Of a stretch of 64,000 nucleotides of DNA, positions 55,662 through 64,000 are shown in pieces. The notes under the pieces are model-generated. The model worked only from the letters and a program-made list of their open reading frames with translations, had not been told where the DNA came from and did no database searches. Every line of letters begins with the position of its first letter. Positions within the stretch are counted from its first letter, which is position 1. Origin of the DNA: Neorhodopirellula lusitana (GTDB lineage Bacteria; Planctomycetota; Planctomycetia; Pirellulales; Pirellulaceae); the NCBI RefSeq assembly GCF_900182915.1, contig NZ_FXUG01000002.1:558001-622000 (forward strand), written 5' to 3'. The position numbers and the translations under genes were made by a program.

Positions 55662-58538
55662 ATGAATAGTTATTCGTTGGATTACATCGACGATCTGTAC
55701 GTGCAATATGTGCGTGATCCGTCGAGCGTCTCGGAAACTTGGCGACAGTACTTTGAACAGTTCCTAGTGGGGGCTGGTGCACCAATCCAGACCACCGCTG
55801 CGGGCAGTGCTGGCGTCACCGCAGGCTCATCTCGCACCCGCTCTTCGGGACCTGTGGGCGGCTCGACGCCCGTCGCCGCCGGAAATGGTGTGGCCGCAAA
55901 AGGAAACGGGGTCGCGTCTGGACCGCTGCCAGCGGGCAGTACGGGCGACCAAAACGTTGACCAGGCATTGTGGCTAGCACGAATTCAGGACCGTATTGAT
56001 CAACTGGTGCGTGAATACCGCGTGCGTGGGCACTTGATCGCGAACTTGGACCCGCTGGGGTTGTTTGAGCACGCCTGTCCCGAATTATCGCCTCAAAGTC
56101 ATGGCCTGAGCGATCAGGATTTGGCTCGCCCATTTGATAGCAGCATTCTGGAAAATGTTTCGGGCAGCACGCTCGATGTGATTCTGAAGAAGCTGCAACA
56201 AACCTATTGTCGCTCCATCGGTGCCCAGTTCATGCACATCGACAATCGCAATATTCGCGATTGGCTGCAGCGACGGATGGAAACGACAGAAAACCGGCTG
56301 GATCTGTCGCACGAGAGACAACGTCGGCTCTACACGCGTTTGGCCGATGCGAGCATCTTCGAAGAATTCGTTCGCCGCAAATTTGTCGGTGCCAAGACGT
56401 TTTCGCTGGAAGGTGCCGAAAGTTTGATCCCACTATTGGATTTGGCTTTGGAAAAGGCCGGCCAGCACAAGGTTCAAGAGGTCGTGATGGGCATGGCTCA
56501 CCGCGGTCGTTTGAACGTGATGGCGAATATCCTCAAGAAACGGGCGATGAATATCTTCTGGTCGTTTGACGACCCGACGCCTGAATTGAGCCGTGGTGGT
56601 GGCGATGTGCGCTATCACCTTGGCTACAGCAGCGATTGGTTGACCGCGTCAGGCGACAAGTTGCACATCTCGTTGTGCTTCAATCCAAGTCACCTGGAGT
56701 TTGTGAATACCGTCGCCCAGGGACGTTGTCGATGCAAGCAAGACAACCGAGGCGATACGGCTCGGAAAGAAGTGATGACGATCCTGATTCACGGTGACGC
56801 AGCGTTCGCGGGTGAAGGGATTGTCCAGGAAACGCTGAACCTGAGCGAGTTGCCTGGCTATCGGACTGGTGGCACGTTACACGTCGTGATCAATAACCAG
56901 GTTGGTTTCACCACCGAGCCGCAAGAGGGACGCAGCACAACGTATGCGACCGACGTGGCGAAAATGCTGCAGATTCCGATCTTCCACGTCAATGGAGAAG
57001 ATCCGGAAGCGGTTGCCCAGGTTGTTTCACTGGCGATGGATTTCCGTAAGGAATTCCAGCGTGACGTGGTGATCGATCTGTACGCGTATCGCCGTTGGGG
57101 ACACAACGAAGGCGACGAGCCGCGGTTCACGCAGCCCAAAATGTACGCCGAAATCGATCGTCGTCCCGGCGTTCGTCAGCAGTACCTCAATCGGTTGCTC
57201 AAGTTGGGCAAGATCACTGAGGAAGAAGCTGAGCAGATTAGCAAAGAGCGAACGGAAAAGCTTGAGTCTGAGTTTGCAGCCAGCAAGAACGAGTCTTTCG
57301 TTCCCGATACACAGACGCTTGCTGCGAATTGGCTGGCGTATTTCGGTGGCAGAGAGCCGACTGAATCTACCGATACGACAATCGAAGTTAAGAAGCTGAG
57401 CGAGCTGCTGGATTCACTGACTCGATTGCCCGAGGACTTCTCGCAGCACAAAAAGCTGAAGCGACCGATGGCCCAGCGTCGTGAAATGGCCGAAGACCAG
57501 CGGCCGCTGGATTGGGCGGCCGCCGAAGCCGCTGCGTTTGCATCGTTGTTGGATGAGGGGCACCCGATTCGGATGACGGGGCAAGATTGCCAGCGGGGGA
57601 CGTTCAGTCACCGGCATGCGGTCCTGCACGATACCAAGAATGGTGAGACCTACACCCCGCTTCAGAACTTGAGCGAAGGCCAGGCTCGGCTGGAGCTTTA
57701 CAATAGCCCGCTAAGCGAAGCAGGTGTCTTGGGGTTTGAGTACGGCTACTCGCTGGATTGTCCCGATGGACTTTGCGTTTGGGAGGCCCAATTCGGTGAC
57801 TTCTGGAACGTGGCTCAGGTGATTGTGGATCAGTTTATCGCCAGTGCCGAAGATAAATGGGATCGCTTGTCGGGTTTGACAATGTTGTTGCCTCACGGTT
57901 TCGAGGGACAAGGCCCCGAGCACTGTAGTGCTCGCGTGGAACGGTTCTTGGCGATGGCGGCGGAAGACAATATCCAGATTTGCCAGCCGACCACACCGGC
58001 TCAGTTGTTCCACATGTTGCGACGACAGGTGATCCGAAAATGGCGGAAGCCGTTGATCGCGTTGACGCCCAAAAGCTTGTTGCGGCACCCGGAAGTCACC
58101 AGCCCGCTGGAAATTGTTGCCGGTGGTAGCTTCCAAAAGATCCTGCCGGATCGAAAAGTGCCGCTGGAAAGTGCGCGGCGATTGTTGTTCTGTACCGGCA
58201 AGATCTACTACGACTTGCTGCAGCATCGCCAAGAAAATGGCATCGAAAACGTGCCGATCATGCGCGTCGAGCAACTCTACCCGTTGGCCTTGGAAGAACT
58301 GATGGCGACCCTGGAAGGTTTGCCGGATGGAACCGAGATCCGGTGGGTTCAAGATGAGCCGACCAACATGGGAGCCTGGCCTTACATGAAATTGAAGTTC
58401 GGTGATGAGCTGAACGAGCGGTTTCGGTTGAGCAGGGCGTCTCGTACGGAGTCGGCTAGCCCGAGTACGGGAAGCATGGCTGCACACAAGTTGGAGCAAG
58501 CTGACTTGATTGAAGCGGCCTTCGAGGGACTGTCATAA
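55662..58538 (+). CDS. sucA: 2-oxoglutarate dehydrogenase E1 component
   Basis: The 958-residue protein starts with the E1o leader SYSLDYIDDLYVQYVRDPSS and a Gly/Ala/Thr-rich linker (about 45-100). The thiamine diphosphate core contains MGMAHRGRLNVMANILKKRA, LCFNPSHLEFVNTVAQGRCR, IHGDAAFAGEGIVQETLNLS and VIDLYAYRRWGHNEGDEPRF. The C-terminal transketolase part contains GFEYGYSLDCPDGLCVWEAQ and LMLPHGFEGQGPEH-like TMLLPHGFEGQGPEHCSARV. It decarboxylates 2-oxoglutarate in the TCA cycle. sucB and lpd are not next to it, unlike in many bacteria. Confidence 0.96.
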   Translation: MNSYSLDYIDDLYVQYVRDPSSVSETWRQYFEQFLVGAGAPIQTTAAGSAGVTAGSSRTRSSGPVGGSTPVAAGNGVAAKGNGVASGPLPAGSTGDQNVDQALWLARIQDRIDQLVREYRVRGHLIANLDPLGLFEHACPELSPQSHGLSDQDLARPFDSSILENVSGSTLDVILKKLQQTYCRSIGAQFMHIDNRNIRDWLQRRMETTENRLDLSHERQRRLYTRLADASIFEEFVRRKFVGAKTFSLEGAESLIPLLDLALEKAGQHKVQEVVMGMAHRGRLNVMANILKKRAMNIFWSFDDPTPELSRGGGDVRYHLGYSSDWLTASGDKLHISLCFNPSHLEFVNTVAQGRCRCKQDNRGDTARKEVMTILIHGDAAFAGEGIVQETLNLSELPGYRTGGTLHVVINNQVGFTTEPQEGRSTTYATDVAKMLQIPIFHVNGEDPEAVAQVVSLAMDFRKEFQRDVVIDLYAYRRWGHNEGDEPRFTQPKMYAEIDRRPGVRQQYLNRLLKLGKITEEEAEQISKERTEKLESEFAASKNESFVPDTQTLAANWLAYFGGREPTESTDTTIEVKKLSELLDSLTRLPEDFSQHKKLKRPMAQRREMAEDQRPLDWAAAEAAAFASLLDEGHPIRMTGQDCQRGTFSHRHAVLHDTKNGETYTPLQNLSEGQARLELYNSPLSEAGVLGFEYGYSLDCPDGLCVWEAQFGDFWNVAQVIVDQFIASAEDKWDRLSGLTMLLPHGFEGQGPEHCSARVERFLAMAAEDNIQICQPTTPAQLFHMLRRQVIRKWRKPLIALTPKSLLRHPEVTSPLEIVAGGSFQKILPDRKVPLESARRLLFCTGKIYYDLLQHRQENGIENVPIMRVEQLYPLALEELMATLEGLPDGTEIRWVQDEPTNMGAWPYMKLKFGDELNERFRLSRASRTESASPSTGSMAAHKLEQADLIEAAFEGLS

Positions 58539-58558
58539 GTCAGCCAGTCTTTAACAGG

Positions 58559-59512
58559 TCATCGAAAGGCAGCCCGGCTTTCATAAGTGACGGGGCTGCC
58601 ATCGCTGGGGTGGCGGATTGTCAGTCGTTGGGCTCGCAAACGCATGCACGGATCCTCGACACTCAGCGTTTGTTGGGTCCCCAGTTGTCCGCCGGGCAAA
58701 TACAGCGGGTCACCTAAGATCGGGTGACCCAGTGCCCATAAGTGGACTCGGATTTGGTTGGTGCGTCCGGTGATGGGTGAGGCTTGGACCAGCGAATCGC
58801 CATTGTCCAGTTTCTCAATCACTTCCAAGTCCGTGTGCGCGGGTTGGCCATCGGGGGCCACGATCCGTGCGCCGATTGTGTCCGATGCGTCACTGGCTTC
58901 GGCGGCTTTGCAAATCGGTAGTTGGCATGCATGCGTGTGCCAGGCTGGCGTCCCTTTCACGTGTGCGATGTATTGTTTGGCGGCGGTTCGTTGTTCGAAT
59001 TGTGGCTGGACGATGGAGGCGGCTTCGCGGGTGCGGCACAATACCATCACGCCTTGCGTGTTGGCGTCGAGTCGATGAGCAACCCGCAGTGTTTCCCCTG
59101 GGAAGTAAGGCTTCAACAACTCGGTCAGCGTATTGCGATTGAAGCGACCGCTGGGATGGACGGCCATGGGGGCCGGCTTGTCGACGACCAGAAGCCACTT
59201 ATCTTCGTGCAGGATTTCGATGCGCCGGGCGACTTCCGGTTCGACGACGCCAAGGGTGGTTTGCTCAAATCGCTGCCCGGCCGAGACAGTTTGATTGGCT
59301 GAAACACGTTCCCCGTTCAGGGTAATCGCAGCGGTATCAATCCATTGTTCCCAGTCCGACTTCAAGGTGGGCGGGTGGTAGAGGCTTAGGAATTCGATCA
59401 GCGTGAGATTGTCGAACGCTTGCCGGACTCGCATGACCCGGTGGTGGGTGTAGGGTTGGCACCCCGGAAGTTCGGCGAGATCGATGGTGCGGATCGAGGC
59501 GGGGGCGGTCAT
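58559..59512 (-). CDS. RluA-family pseudouridine synthase
   Basis: An S4-like N-terminal part (LTLIEFLSLYHPPTLKSDWE, ITLNGERVSANQTVSAGQRF) precedes the catalytic domain: LRVAHRLDANTQGVMVLCR with the catalytic Asp, LVQASPITGRTNQIRVHLWA and GHPILGDPLYLPGG. It isomerises uridine to pseudouridine in rRNA or tRNA. The HRLD motif is followed by TQG rather than the usual TSG. The 3' end is 20 bases from the convergent sucA stop. Confidence 0.9.
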   Translation of the reverse strand: MTAPASIRTIDLAELPGCQPYTHHRVMRVRQAFDNLTLIEFLSLYHPPTLKSDWEQWIDTAAITLNGERVSANQTVSAGQRFEQTTLGVVEPEVARRIEILHEDKWLLVVDKPAPMAVHPSGRFNRNTLTELLKPYFPGETLRVAHRLDANTQGVMVLCRTREAASIVQPQFEQRTAAKQYIAHVKGTPAWHTHACQLPICKAAEASDASDTIGARIVAPDGQPAHTDLEVIEKLDNGDSLVQASPITGRTNQIRVHLWALGHPILGDPLYLPGGQLGTQQTLSVEDPCMRLRAQRLTIRHPSDGSPVTYESRAAFR

Positions 59513-59629
59513 GATGCTTCAGCGATCGGCAGGCAGGCAGTCTGTGCTGCACGAGTGGGTGAGGAACTGGTGAATCGCTGGCGATGGTATGGGTGCCAGC
59601 AGGAACGGCGGGGCTGACGCTTGCGTACG

Positions 59630-59663
59630 AAAAAACCCGAAGGGCGTTGAGGCCCTTCGGGTT
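59630..59663 (-). terminator. Intrinsic terminator of the small heme-protein gene
   Basis: On the minus strand AACCCGAAGGGC and its complement form a perfect 12-base stem with a six-base loop, followed by six T. It lies 30 bases after the stop at 59693. Confidence 0.9.
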
Positions 59664-59692
59664 CATTGATCGGATCGAACGAGTGTTCGAGA

Positions 59693-60085
59693 TTAGAGTC
59701 CAGCGTCGGTGGCTGGAAGTTCTTCCTTCTTGATCTTGTCGCCGAAGACTTGGCCGTCTTTGCTTTTCAGCTCGTTGGCCTTTTTGAAGCCTTCAAGGAT
59801 CTTGGCTTTGGCTTCTTCTGGGTTGGCCTTGATGTAATCCTTGGGGAAGTCTTTGCCCTTCAAGAACTTGTTGACCGCTACGCCATATTCGTTCCGTGCT
59901 TCGTCCTTCTTTTCGCCTTTGACGTGGCAAACGTTGCAGCTAGCCTTCTTTACTGTTTTCTTGTAGTCGTCCGAAGCTTCGGATTCCAATACTTGAGCTT
60001 TGAACTGCTTGCCAAATTCGCTGATCGCGAACGAAGGAGTAGCCATGCAGGCAAGAATGCCCATCACGAGAGCCATACGTTTCAT
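59693..60085 (-). CDS. Small exported single-heme (CxxCH) protein
   Basis: A signal peptide (MALVMGILACMATPSFAISE) is followed by KKASCNVCHVKGEKKDEARN, a c-type heme-binding CxxCH near residue 50. The rest is Lys-rich helical (KDYIKANPEEAKAKILEGFK), and ends in ELPATDAGL. At 130 residues it resembles a mono-heme periplasmic protein with an unusual spacing; no second heme motif is seen. I take the ATG ending at 60085, with AGGAA nine bases upstream. The distal axial ligand is not obvious (several Met and no clear second His), so the electron-transfer role is inferred. Confidence 0.8.
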   Translation of the reverse strand: MKRMALVMGILACMATPSFAISEFGKQFKAQVLESEASDDYKKTVKKASCNVCHVKGEKKDEARNEYGVAVNKFLKGKDFPKDYIKANPEEAKAKILEGFKKANELKSKDGQVFGDKIKKEELPATDAGL

Positions 60086-60174
60086 AGAGTTGTTTCCTAA
60101 GTGGAGGTCGGGGTGGGTAACTAGGCGAGATTTCGGAACGTGTCGAAGCGATATTTCCGAGTGCCCTATTAAAG

Positions 60175-63100
60175 TCACTCGGAGGGGGGAATGTCAAATG
60201 TTCGCTGCATGGGCATTTTCGGCAAGTTTCTTTCCTGGAATCCAGCAAACAATGAACCATCTTGACGGAAATCAGCCGGAATCATTTGGCTGGTTGGGAT
60301 AGATTCAGGCAGCGGATCGGACCAACGAACAACCCAGCGGGGCGTACGATCGTCAGCCCAGGAGGGTTCATTCGTTACCAAATCGTTCATGGTGACCGTG
60401 CGGGTCTGGCCAAATTCGTCTCGAACCACCAATAGGGGGTCGCTCAGAGTGGTGTCCGTTTCGTAGGCATTGGAAGCGCCTCGGATTCGGAGCCAATTAT
60501 TTTCACGTTCTTGCGGCAAAGTTCCTGTGATCTCAACATGCGGGACACCTGGATCGACAACGAACACGCTTTCTTCTGCCCGACGCTCGATTTCGACCGG
60601 ATAGGGTGCCGCCCCCCCCAGTCGCATTCTCAGCAAGCCTTGCGGTGTGTACGAGGTCAAGCGTTGCAGGGATAAACGAATGGATCCTGATTTAGGTTGT
60701 TGTCGCTTGATCGAGCCGCCGGTTTCGATCATCCGCCCTGAAACCGCCAGGAGACCGTTTTCCCAAAGCAGCTGCAGTTCCGCAGCCACATCCATCCGCA
60801 ACATCGATATCTGGCCGCGAACGACGACGTTGTAGAGCTCGATAGAAACGAGCGGCAATGGATCGCTTTCCGAATTGAGTGCGGCCATGGCTGATTCGCC
60901 GAAGCCACCGGTGTCGCCGAACGCACCTATCGACCTCACGCTTCGTGAGGGCTCGGTCTTGACATTGAATGCAAAAATCTCGTCGCGGCGTGACGGATTG
61001 TCGATCGTGATGGAGCAATCGGTCAGCAGCACTTGCCGGTTGGCCGATAGTGCGATCATCGAACCGCCATCGGTCTCGGTCACTGGGACCGTCCAGTAGC
61101 AGTGCAGGTCAACTAGTTCGATTCGGTTGGATCCGATCTTGAGCATGTCACTGCGTTGCATGTCCGCTTTTTCATTCGAGCGGAAGATGATGGCGGTGCC
61201 ACCCGGTGCAGACGACGTGATGATCAAGTCATCTTGTTCGATTACCACTGGGGTGCTGTAGAGAATCGGGGTGTCGATTTCGATGCGTTCCAAATCGGTG
61301 CGTCGGGCAAGTTCGACGGCATCTTGGAGCGTGGTCACCAAAGCGTCTTGGTTGCTTTGTGCTTGGCGTTGGGTGGCGGGGTCACGCAAGGCTTCAATGG
61401 GAAGGACGCGGATCAGCCGAGGCTCGACACCGGCTGGCAAGAAGACGGTGCTTCCGTTGGCTTCGTTGAGGGGTGGAGGAACTTGTGACGTGTCCGATCT
61501 TTCAGTTGACCGAGTTTTTCCCGGGTCGGGGCTTGCCGTCCGACTGGTGTCGCCACGCAACATTGCTGCGACGGCACTGTTGGCGCTGTTGTCGTCGGTG
61601 CTGTTACGGGAATTTGGCAAGAGACCCGGGGCCGGCGGCAGCGTTCCTGGCGACGAGCCAATGATGCTTCGGGAAGGGGACGAGTCGATCGGGAATGGGA
61701 AGCCGCTTAGACTTGGTGGGTCGCTGGGCAAGCGACGAGGTGCACCGCTGGGCCGCCGATCGCCTGCCAGAGCATCGCTGTTTGGTGATCCGATGCCAGT
61801 GTTTAAACCGGTTCCAGTATTCAAGCTTGTCCCGTTGTTCAAGCTGGACCTCGATGTTCCAGGAAGTGCGATAAGGGCCGGAGGATCCGCGGGCGTTAAC
61901 CCGCTATTGGTGCTGTCTCGATCGGCAGGGTCGGCTGGAAGGCTGCCGATAGGACCGGTCATTGTTGCATCCGTGCCGGTGCTGCCCGACATTAAAATGG
62001 GCCCGCCCACGCCGGGTGTGAGTGATGGGTTGGGGCCGTCGGGCAGCGTGGAAACCGATGCGTCCGCGGACATTGCGGAAGATGTCGCCTCGCCGTTGAT
62101 GCGGTTACTGTTTCGCGTCGAAGGCGAACCGTCTGTTTCCTGTGGAGACGCTTGGAACTCATCATCGGCACCTGATGATGAGGGGCCGAAAATCCAATCT
62201 CGGGGCGTGCTTTGTGGAGGTGGGAAGCGAAGCGTGGTCTCGTTTTTTTGCGAATTCAGCAAGTCCGACGACGAATCCGATGTCGGTGTGGAACCACTTG
62301 TCAGGGCGGCGACAGGCGGTGACTCCATGGCCGTGTTGGGGATCTTTGCGAGTATGGAACGGAAGTCACTGCGTTTTTGCCACGCAATCAATTCCAATCC
62401 AAAGACGCTAAAGAGCAACAGGGATGCGGCGACGATCCACGGCAAGTGCTTACGGGCGGAAGGGAACGACACGCGATCGGTTTCGATTGCTACCGCGTTG
62501 ACACCACGACTTCGCGGTAAGTCTTCTCGCATCGCCAATTCCCGCAGGTCGGCGATCAAGACATGCGAGTCCTGGTACCGCTGGTCAGGCTGCTTGGCCA
62601 GCATCTTTTGCAGGATCGCGTTGAGGTCTTCGCTGGTGCCTGGGCGATGATCGCGGATGTCGGGGATCGTTGCGTTGCCATGATTCAGCAACTTTTGCAG
62701 CATCGTGCCGCCCGGGAATGGCGGTGACCCGGTTAGCATGAAATAGAACGTGCAGCCCAGCGAATAGAGATCGCTGCGAATATCCGCAAGCCGCGGGTCG
62801 TGTGCCTGTTCAGGCGAAATGTAATCAAACGTTCCTAGCGTCACGCCGCTGGCGGTCAGGTCTTCACTGGTGTCGAAGCTTTCCGAGCGCGCCAAACCCA
62901 TGTCGACCAGTTTGATCGAACTGTCATCTGTCACGACGACGTTGGATGGCTTGATATCGCGGTGAACGATGCCACGCCGGGAAGCATGTCCAATCGCTTC
63001 GGCGACTTGGCATGTGTAATAGACGGCATCGTCGAGCGACAGTGGACCGTCCTGGGTCACGATATCACGAATGTTGCTGCCGTCGATGTACTCAAAGACG

Positions 63101-63732
63101 ATGTAGTACCACGGCCCGTCATTGCCGACTTCGAATACTCGGGCGATCAGTGGGTGGTCAAGCTTCGCTGCGCTTTGAGCTTCGTTCCGAAAGCGTCGCT
63201 GAAGGTCAGGATCACCGGCGGCAAAGGGCACGACCTTGACTGCCACGATTCGGCCGAGTCGCTCGTCGCGTGCCCGGAAGACCGCGCCCATCCCGCCGCC
63301 ACCGATTTGTTCTAGCAACTCGAAGTGGTTAAGTCGTTGACCTTGCAGGTCGCGAGTAAGTGAGGCCGGGGTTTGGTGCATCCCCATCCCGGTGGCGCGG
63401 TCAGCCTGCGAGCCTCCTGCTCCGGAACGCGATCCGGGTCTGGAATCGGCTCCAGCTTGTGAGTGGCTGGAACCGCCACGATTCCCATCGGGTGAGTTGG
63501 TGTCTCGGGAATCGATGTGACGGGATGAGCCACCCGACATCATGTCATCAAAGAAGCCCTGGCGGATAACGGTTTCGGCGCCTTCGAGCTCATGCAGCGG
63601 CTGGGGAAGTGGCGTCTCCGCGGGCGTTTCTGGTCGGGAATCTTCCTGGGGGCCGTTTGTCATGCCTCCACCAGTCGAAGCGGCACGGTGTACCGTCGAT
63701 GCTTCAGGTCGGATGGAAGACGAGGGGTCCAT
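60175..63732 (-). CDS. Membrane Ser/Thr protein kinase with large exported C-terminal region
   Basis: An acidic, disordered N-terminus of about 130 residues precedes the kinase: Gly loop LLEQIGGGGMGAVFRA, VAVKVV (Lys), HRDIKPSNVVV near residue 260 and KLVDMGLARS, where DMG replaces DFG. A membrane helix (LPWIVAASLLLFSVFGLELI, about 430-450) is followed by 330 residues rich in Ser, Pro and Gly, then a repetitive beta region (LIITSSAPGGTAIIFRS, IELVDLHCYWTVPV) that may form a beta-helix sensor. Bacterial PknB-like kinases of this type are abundant in planctomycetes. The frame opens at a TTG (63828); I take the ATG ending at 63732, but no clear ribosome-binding site decides the start. Confidence 0.85.
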   Translation of the reverse strand: MDPSSSIRPEASTVHRAASTGGGMTNGPQEDSRPETPAETPLPQPLHELEGAETVIRQGFFDDMMSGGSSRHIDSRDTNSPDGNRGGSSHSQAGADSRPGSRSGAGGSQADRATGMGMHQTPASLTRDLQGQRLNHFELLEQIGGGGMGAVFRARDERLGRIVAVKVVPFAAGDPDLQRRFRNEAQSAAKLDHPLIARVFEVGNDGPWYYIVFEYIDGSNIRDIVTQDGPLSLDDAVYYTCQVAEAIGHASRRGIVHRDIKPSNVVVTDDSSIKLVDMGLARSESFDTSEDLTASGVTLGTFDYISPEQAHDPRLADIRSDLYSLGCTFYFMLTGSPPFPGGTMLQKLLNHGNATIPDIRDHRPGTSEDLNAILQKMLAKQPDQRYQDSHVLIADLRELAMREDLPRSRGVNAVAIETDRVSFPSARKHLPWIVAASLLLFSVFGLELIAWQKRSDFRSILAKIPNTAMESPPVAALTSGSTPTSDSSSDLLNSQKNETTLRFPPPQSTPRDWIFGPSSSGADDEFQASPQETDGSPSTRNSNRINGEATSSAMSADASVSTLPDGPNPSLTPGVGGPILMSGSTGTDATMTGPIGSLPADPADRDSTNSGLTPADPPALIALPGTSRSSLNNGTSLNTGTGLNTGIGSPNSDALAGDRRPSGAPRRLPSDPPSLSGFPFPIDSSPSRSIIGSSPGTLPPAPGLLPNSRNSTDDNSANSAVAAMLRGDTSRTASPDPGKTRSTERSDTSQVPPPLNEANGSTVFLPAGVEPRLIRVLPIEALRDPATQRQAQSNQDALVTTLQDAVELARRTDLERIEIDTPILYSTPVVIEQDDLIITSSAPGGTAIIFRSNEKADMQRSDMLKIGSNRIELVDLHCYWTVPVTETDGGSMIALSANRQVLLTDCSITIDNPSRRDEIFAFNVKTEPSRSVRSIGAFGDTGGFGESAMAALNSESDPLPLVSIELYNVVVRGQISMLRMDVAAELQLLWENGLLAVSGRMIETGGSIKRQQPKSGSIRLSLQRLTSYTPQGLLRMRLGGAAPYPVEIERRAEESVFVVDPGVPHVEITGTLPQERENNWLRIRGASNAYETDTTLSDPLLVVRDEFGQTRTVTMNDLVTNEPSWADDRTPRWVVRWSDPLPESIPTSQMIPADFRQDGSLFAGFQERNLPKMPMQRTFDIPPSE

Positions 63733-63870
63733 GCGGCCGTGCATTGGGAAGAAAAGAGAAGAAAAGACAATCCATTTAGGCTCCAGACTAATTCTTGCCT
63801 GAAATTCTGGCAACAAAAATACGAGCAACTCCCCGTAACGGGCTCGCCGCCAGCGACCTGAATTTGCAGC

Positions 63871-64000
63871 CTATACCTCTAAAATGCGTAAATCAGGCGT
63901 TTTGTCACCAACCATACCAGCATTTTTCGCCAGTTCGGATAACTTTTTCAGTGAATCGGCCCCAGCTCCCTCAAGGGACTCTGTCCAGGCGTTCACATAG
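63871..64000 (-). CDS. C-terminal end of an unknown protein, 5' part outside window
   Basis: The last 42 codons of a minus-strand gene: YVNAWTESLEGAGADSLKKL, then SELAKNAGMVGDKTPDLRIL and a TAG at 63871-63873. The reading frame is coding-like (helical, charged), the window starts mid-codon, and the family cannot be told. Confidence 0.6.
   Translation of the reverse strand, partial: YVNAWTESLEGAGADSLKKLSELAKNAGMVGDKTPDLRILEV

Noticed and set aside
61271-62650. 459-codon plus-strand frame opposite the kinase
   Set aside because: It mirrors the Ser/Pro/Gly-rich linker of the kinase; no start signal and no recognisable fold.

Overview
The window looks like chromosomal DNA of a marine planctomycete of the Rhodopirellula / Pirellulaceae type. 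This is an inference from gene content and style, not from a search. The signs are a Ser/Thr kinase with one transmembrane segment and a long exported C-terminal part, Gly/Cys-rich small exported proteins, ExbD genes in short clusters, a DUF4112 protein, zinc-ribbon plus low-complexity proteins, frequent TTG/GTG starts with few clear Shine-Dalgarno sites, and core genes scattered rather than held in classical operons. No rRNA, tRNA, insertion sequence, prophage or CRISPR array was recognised. Both edges cut genes: an SRPBCC-epimerase fusion on the left and the last 42 codons of an unknown gene on the right, both on the minus strand.

Layout. 1-3.1 kb: a non-ECF sigma-70 factor, coupled by a 1-base overlap to the fusion gene, is divergent from a MerR-type regulator with a cobalamin-binding fold (CarH/LitR-like); the spacer holds two palindromes. 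3.4-11.6 kb: rhomboid-TPR protease, Tat-exported sugar isomerase-like protein, stand-alone CoaC, CBS-type family II pyrophosphatase, ArgC, a DegT-type aminotransferase and two overlapping exbD genes. 11.8-13.9 kb: groES-groEL with terminator. 14.0-18.5 kb: dcd, a Bax inhibitor-1 protein, a LON-domain protein, a receiver/HATPase regulator and a secreted GH16 glycosidase. 18.8-24.4 kb: recA, then a tight sufU-sufS-xseA-EamA run with 4, 4 and 1 base overlaps. 24.5-32.4 kb: a large exported toroid-like protein, SprT-like protease, Cys-rich lipoprotein, trpB plus methyltransferase, and Bpt leucyltransferase. 33-38.4 kb: LDH/MDH-family enzyme, PolX, sucC and sucD with terminator.

38.6-41.2 kb is a decaying ExbB-ExbD-coiled-coil transport cluster. 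The exbB frame is interrupted by two in-frame stops and one dinucleotide slip, exbD is intact, and the coiled-coil partner changes frame and runs antisense into a zinc-ribbon gene. 41.7-48.2 kb: a GDSL hydrolase, then a lipid-type module with a condensing enzyme, a dedicated acyl carrier protein and two CrtI-like FAD oxidoreductases around a divergent promoter region. This module is the best candidate for an undescribed pathway. 48.5-64 kb: Ala/Cys-rich exported protein, lipoprotein, family 9 glycosyltransferase, DUF4112 protein, 6-phosphogluconolactonase, ABC-F protein, SucA, RluA-type pseudouridine synthase, a small one-heme protein and the membrane kinase.

The genes are mostly housekeeping (TCA cycle: sucA, sucC, sucD; Fe-S assembly; DNA repair: recA, xseA, polX; chaperonin; nucleotide and amino-acid synthesis), interleaved with lineage-specific envelope and signalling genes. 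Starts were moved from the longest frame where a ribosome-binding site or the family alignment argued for it, and this is stated in each entry.
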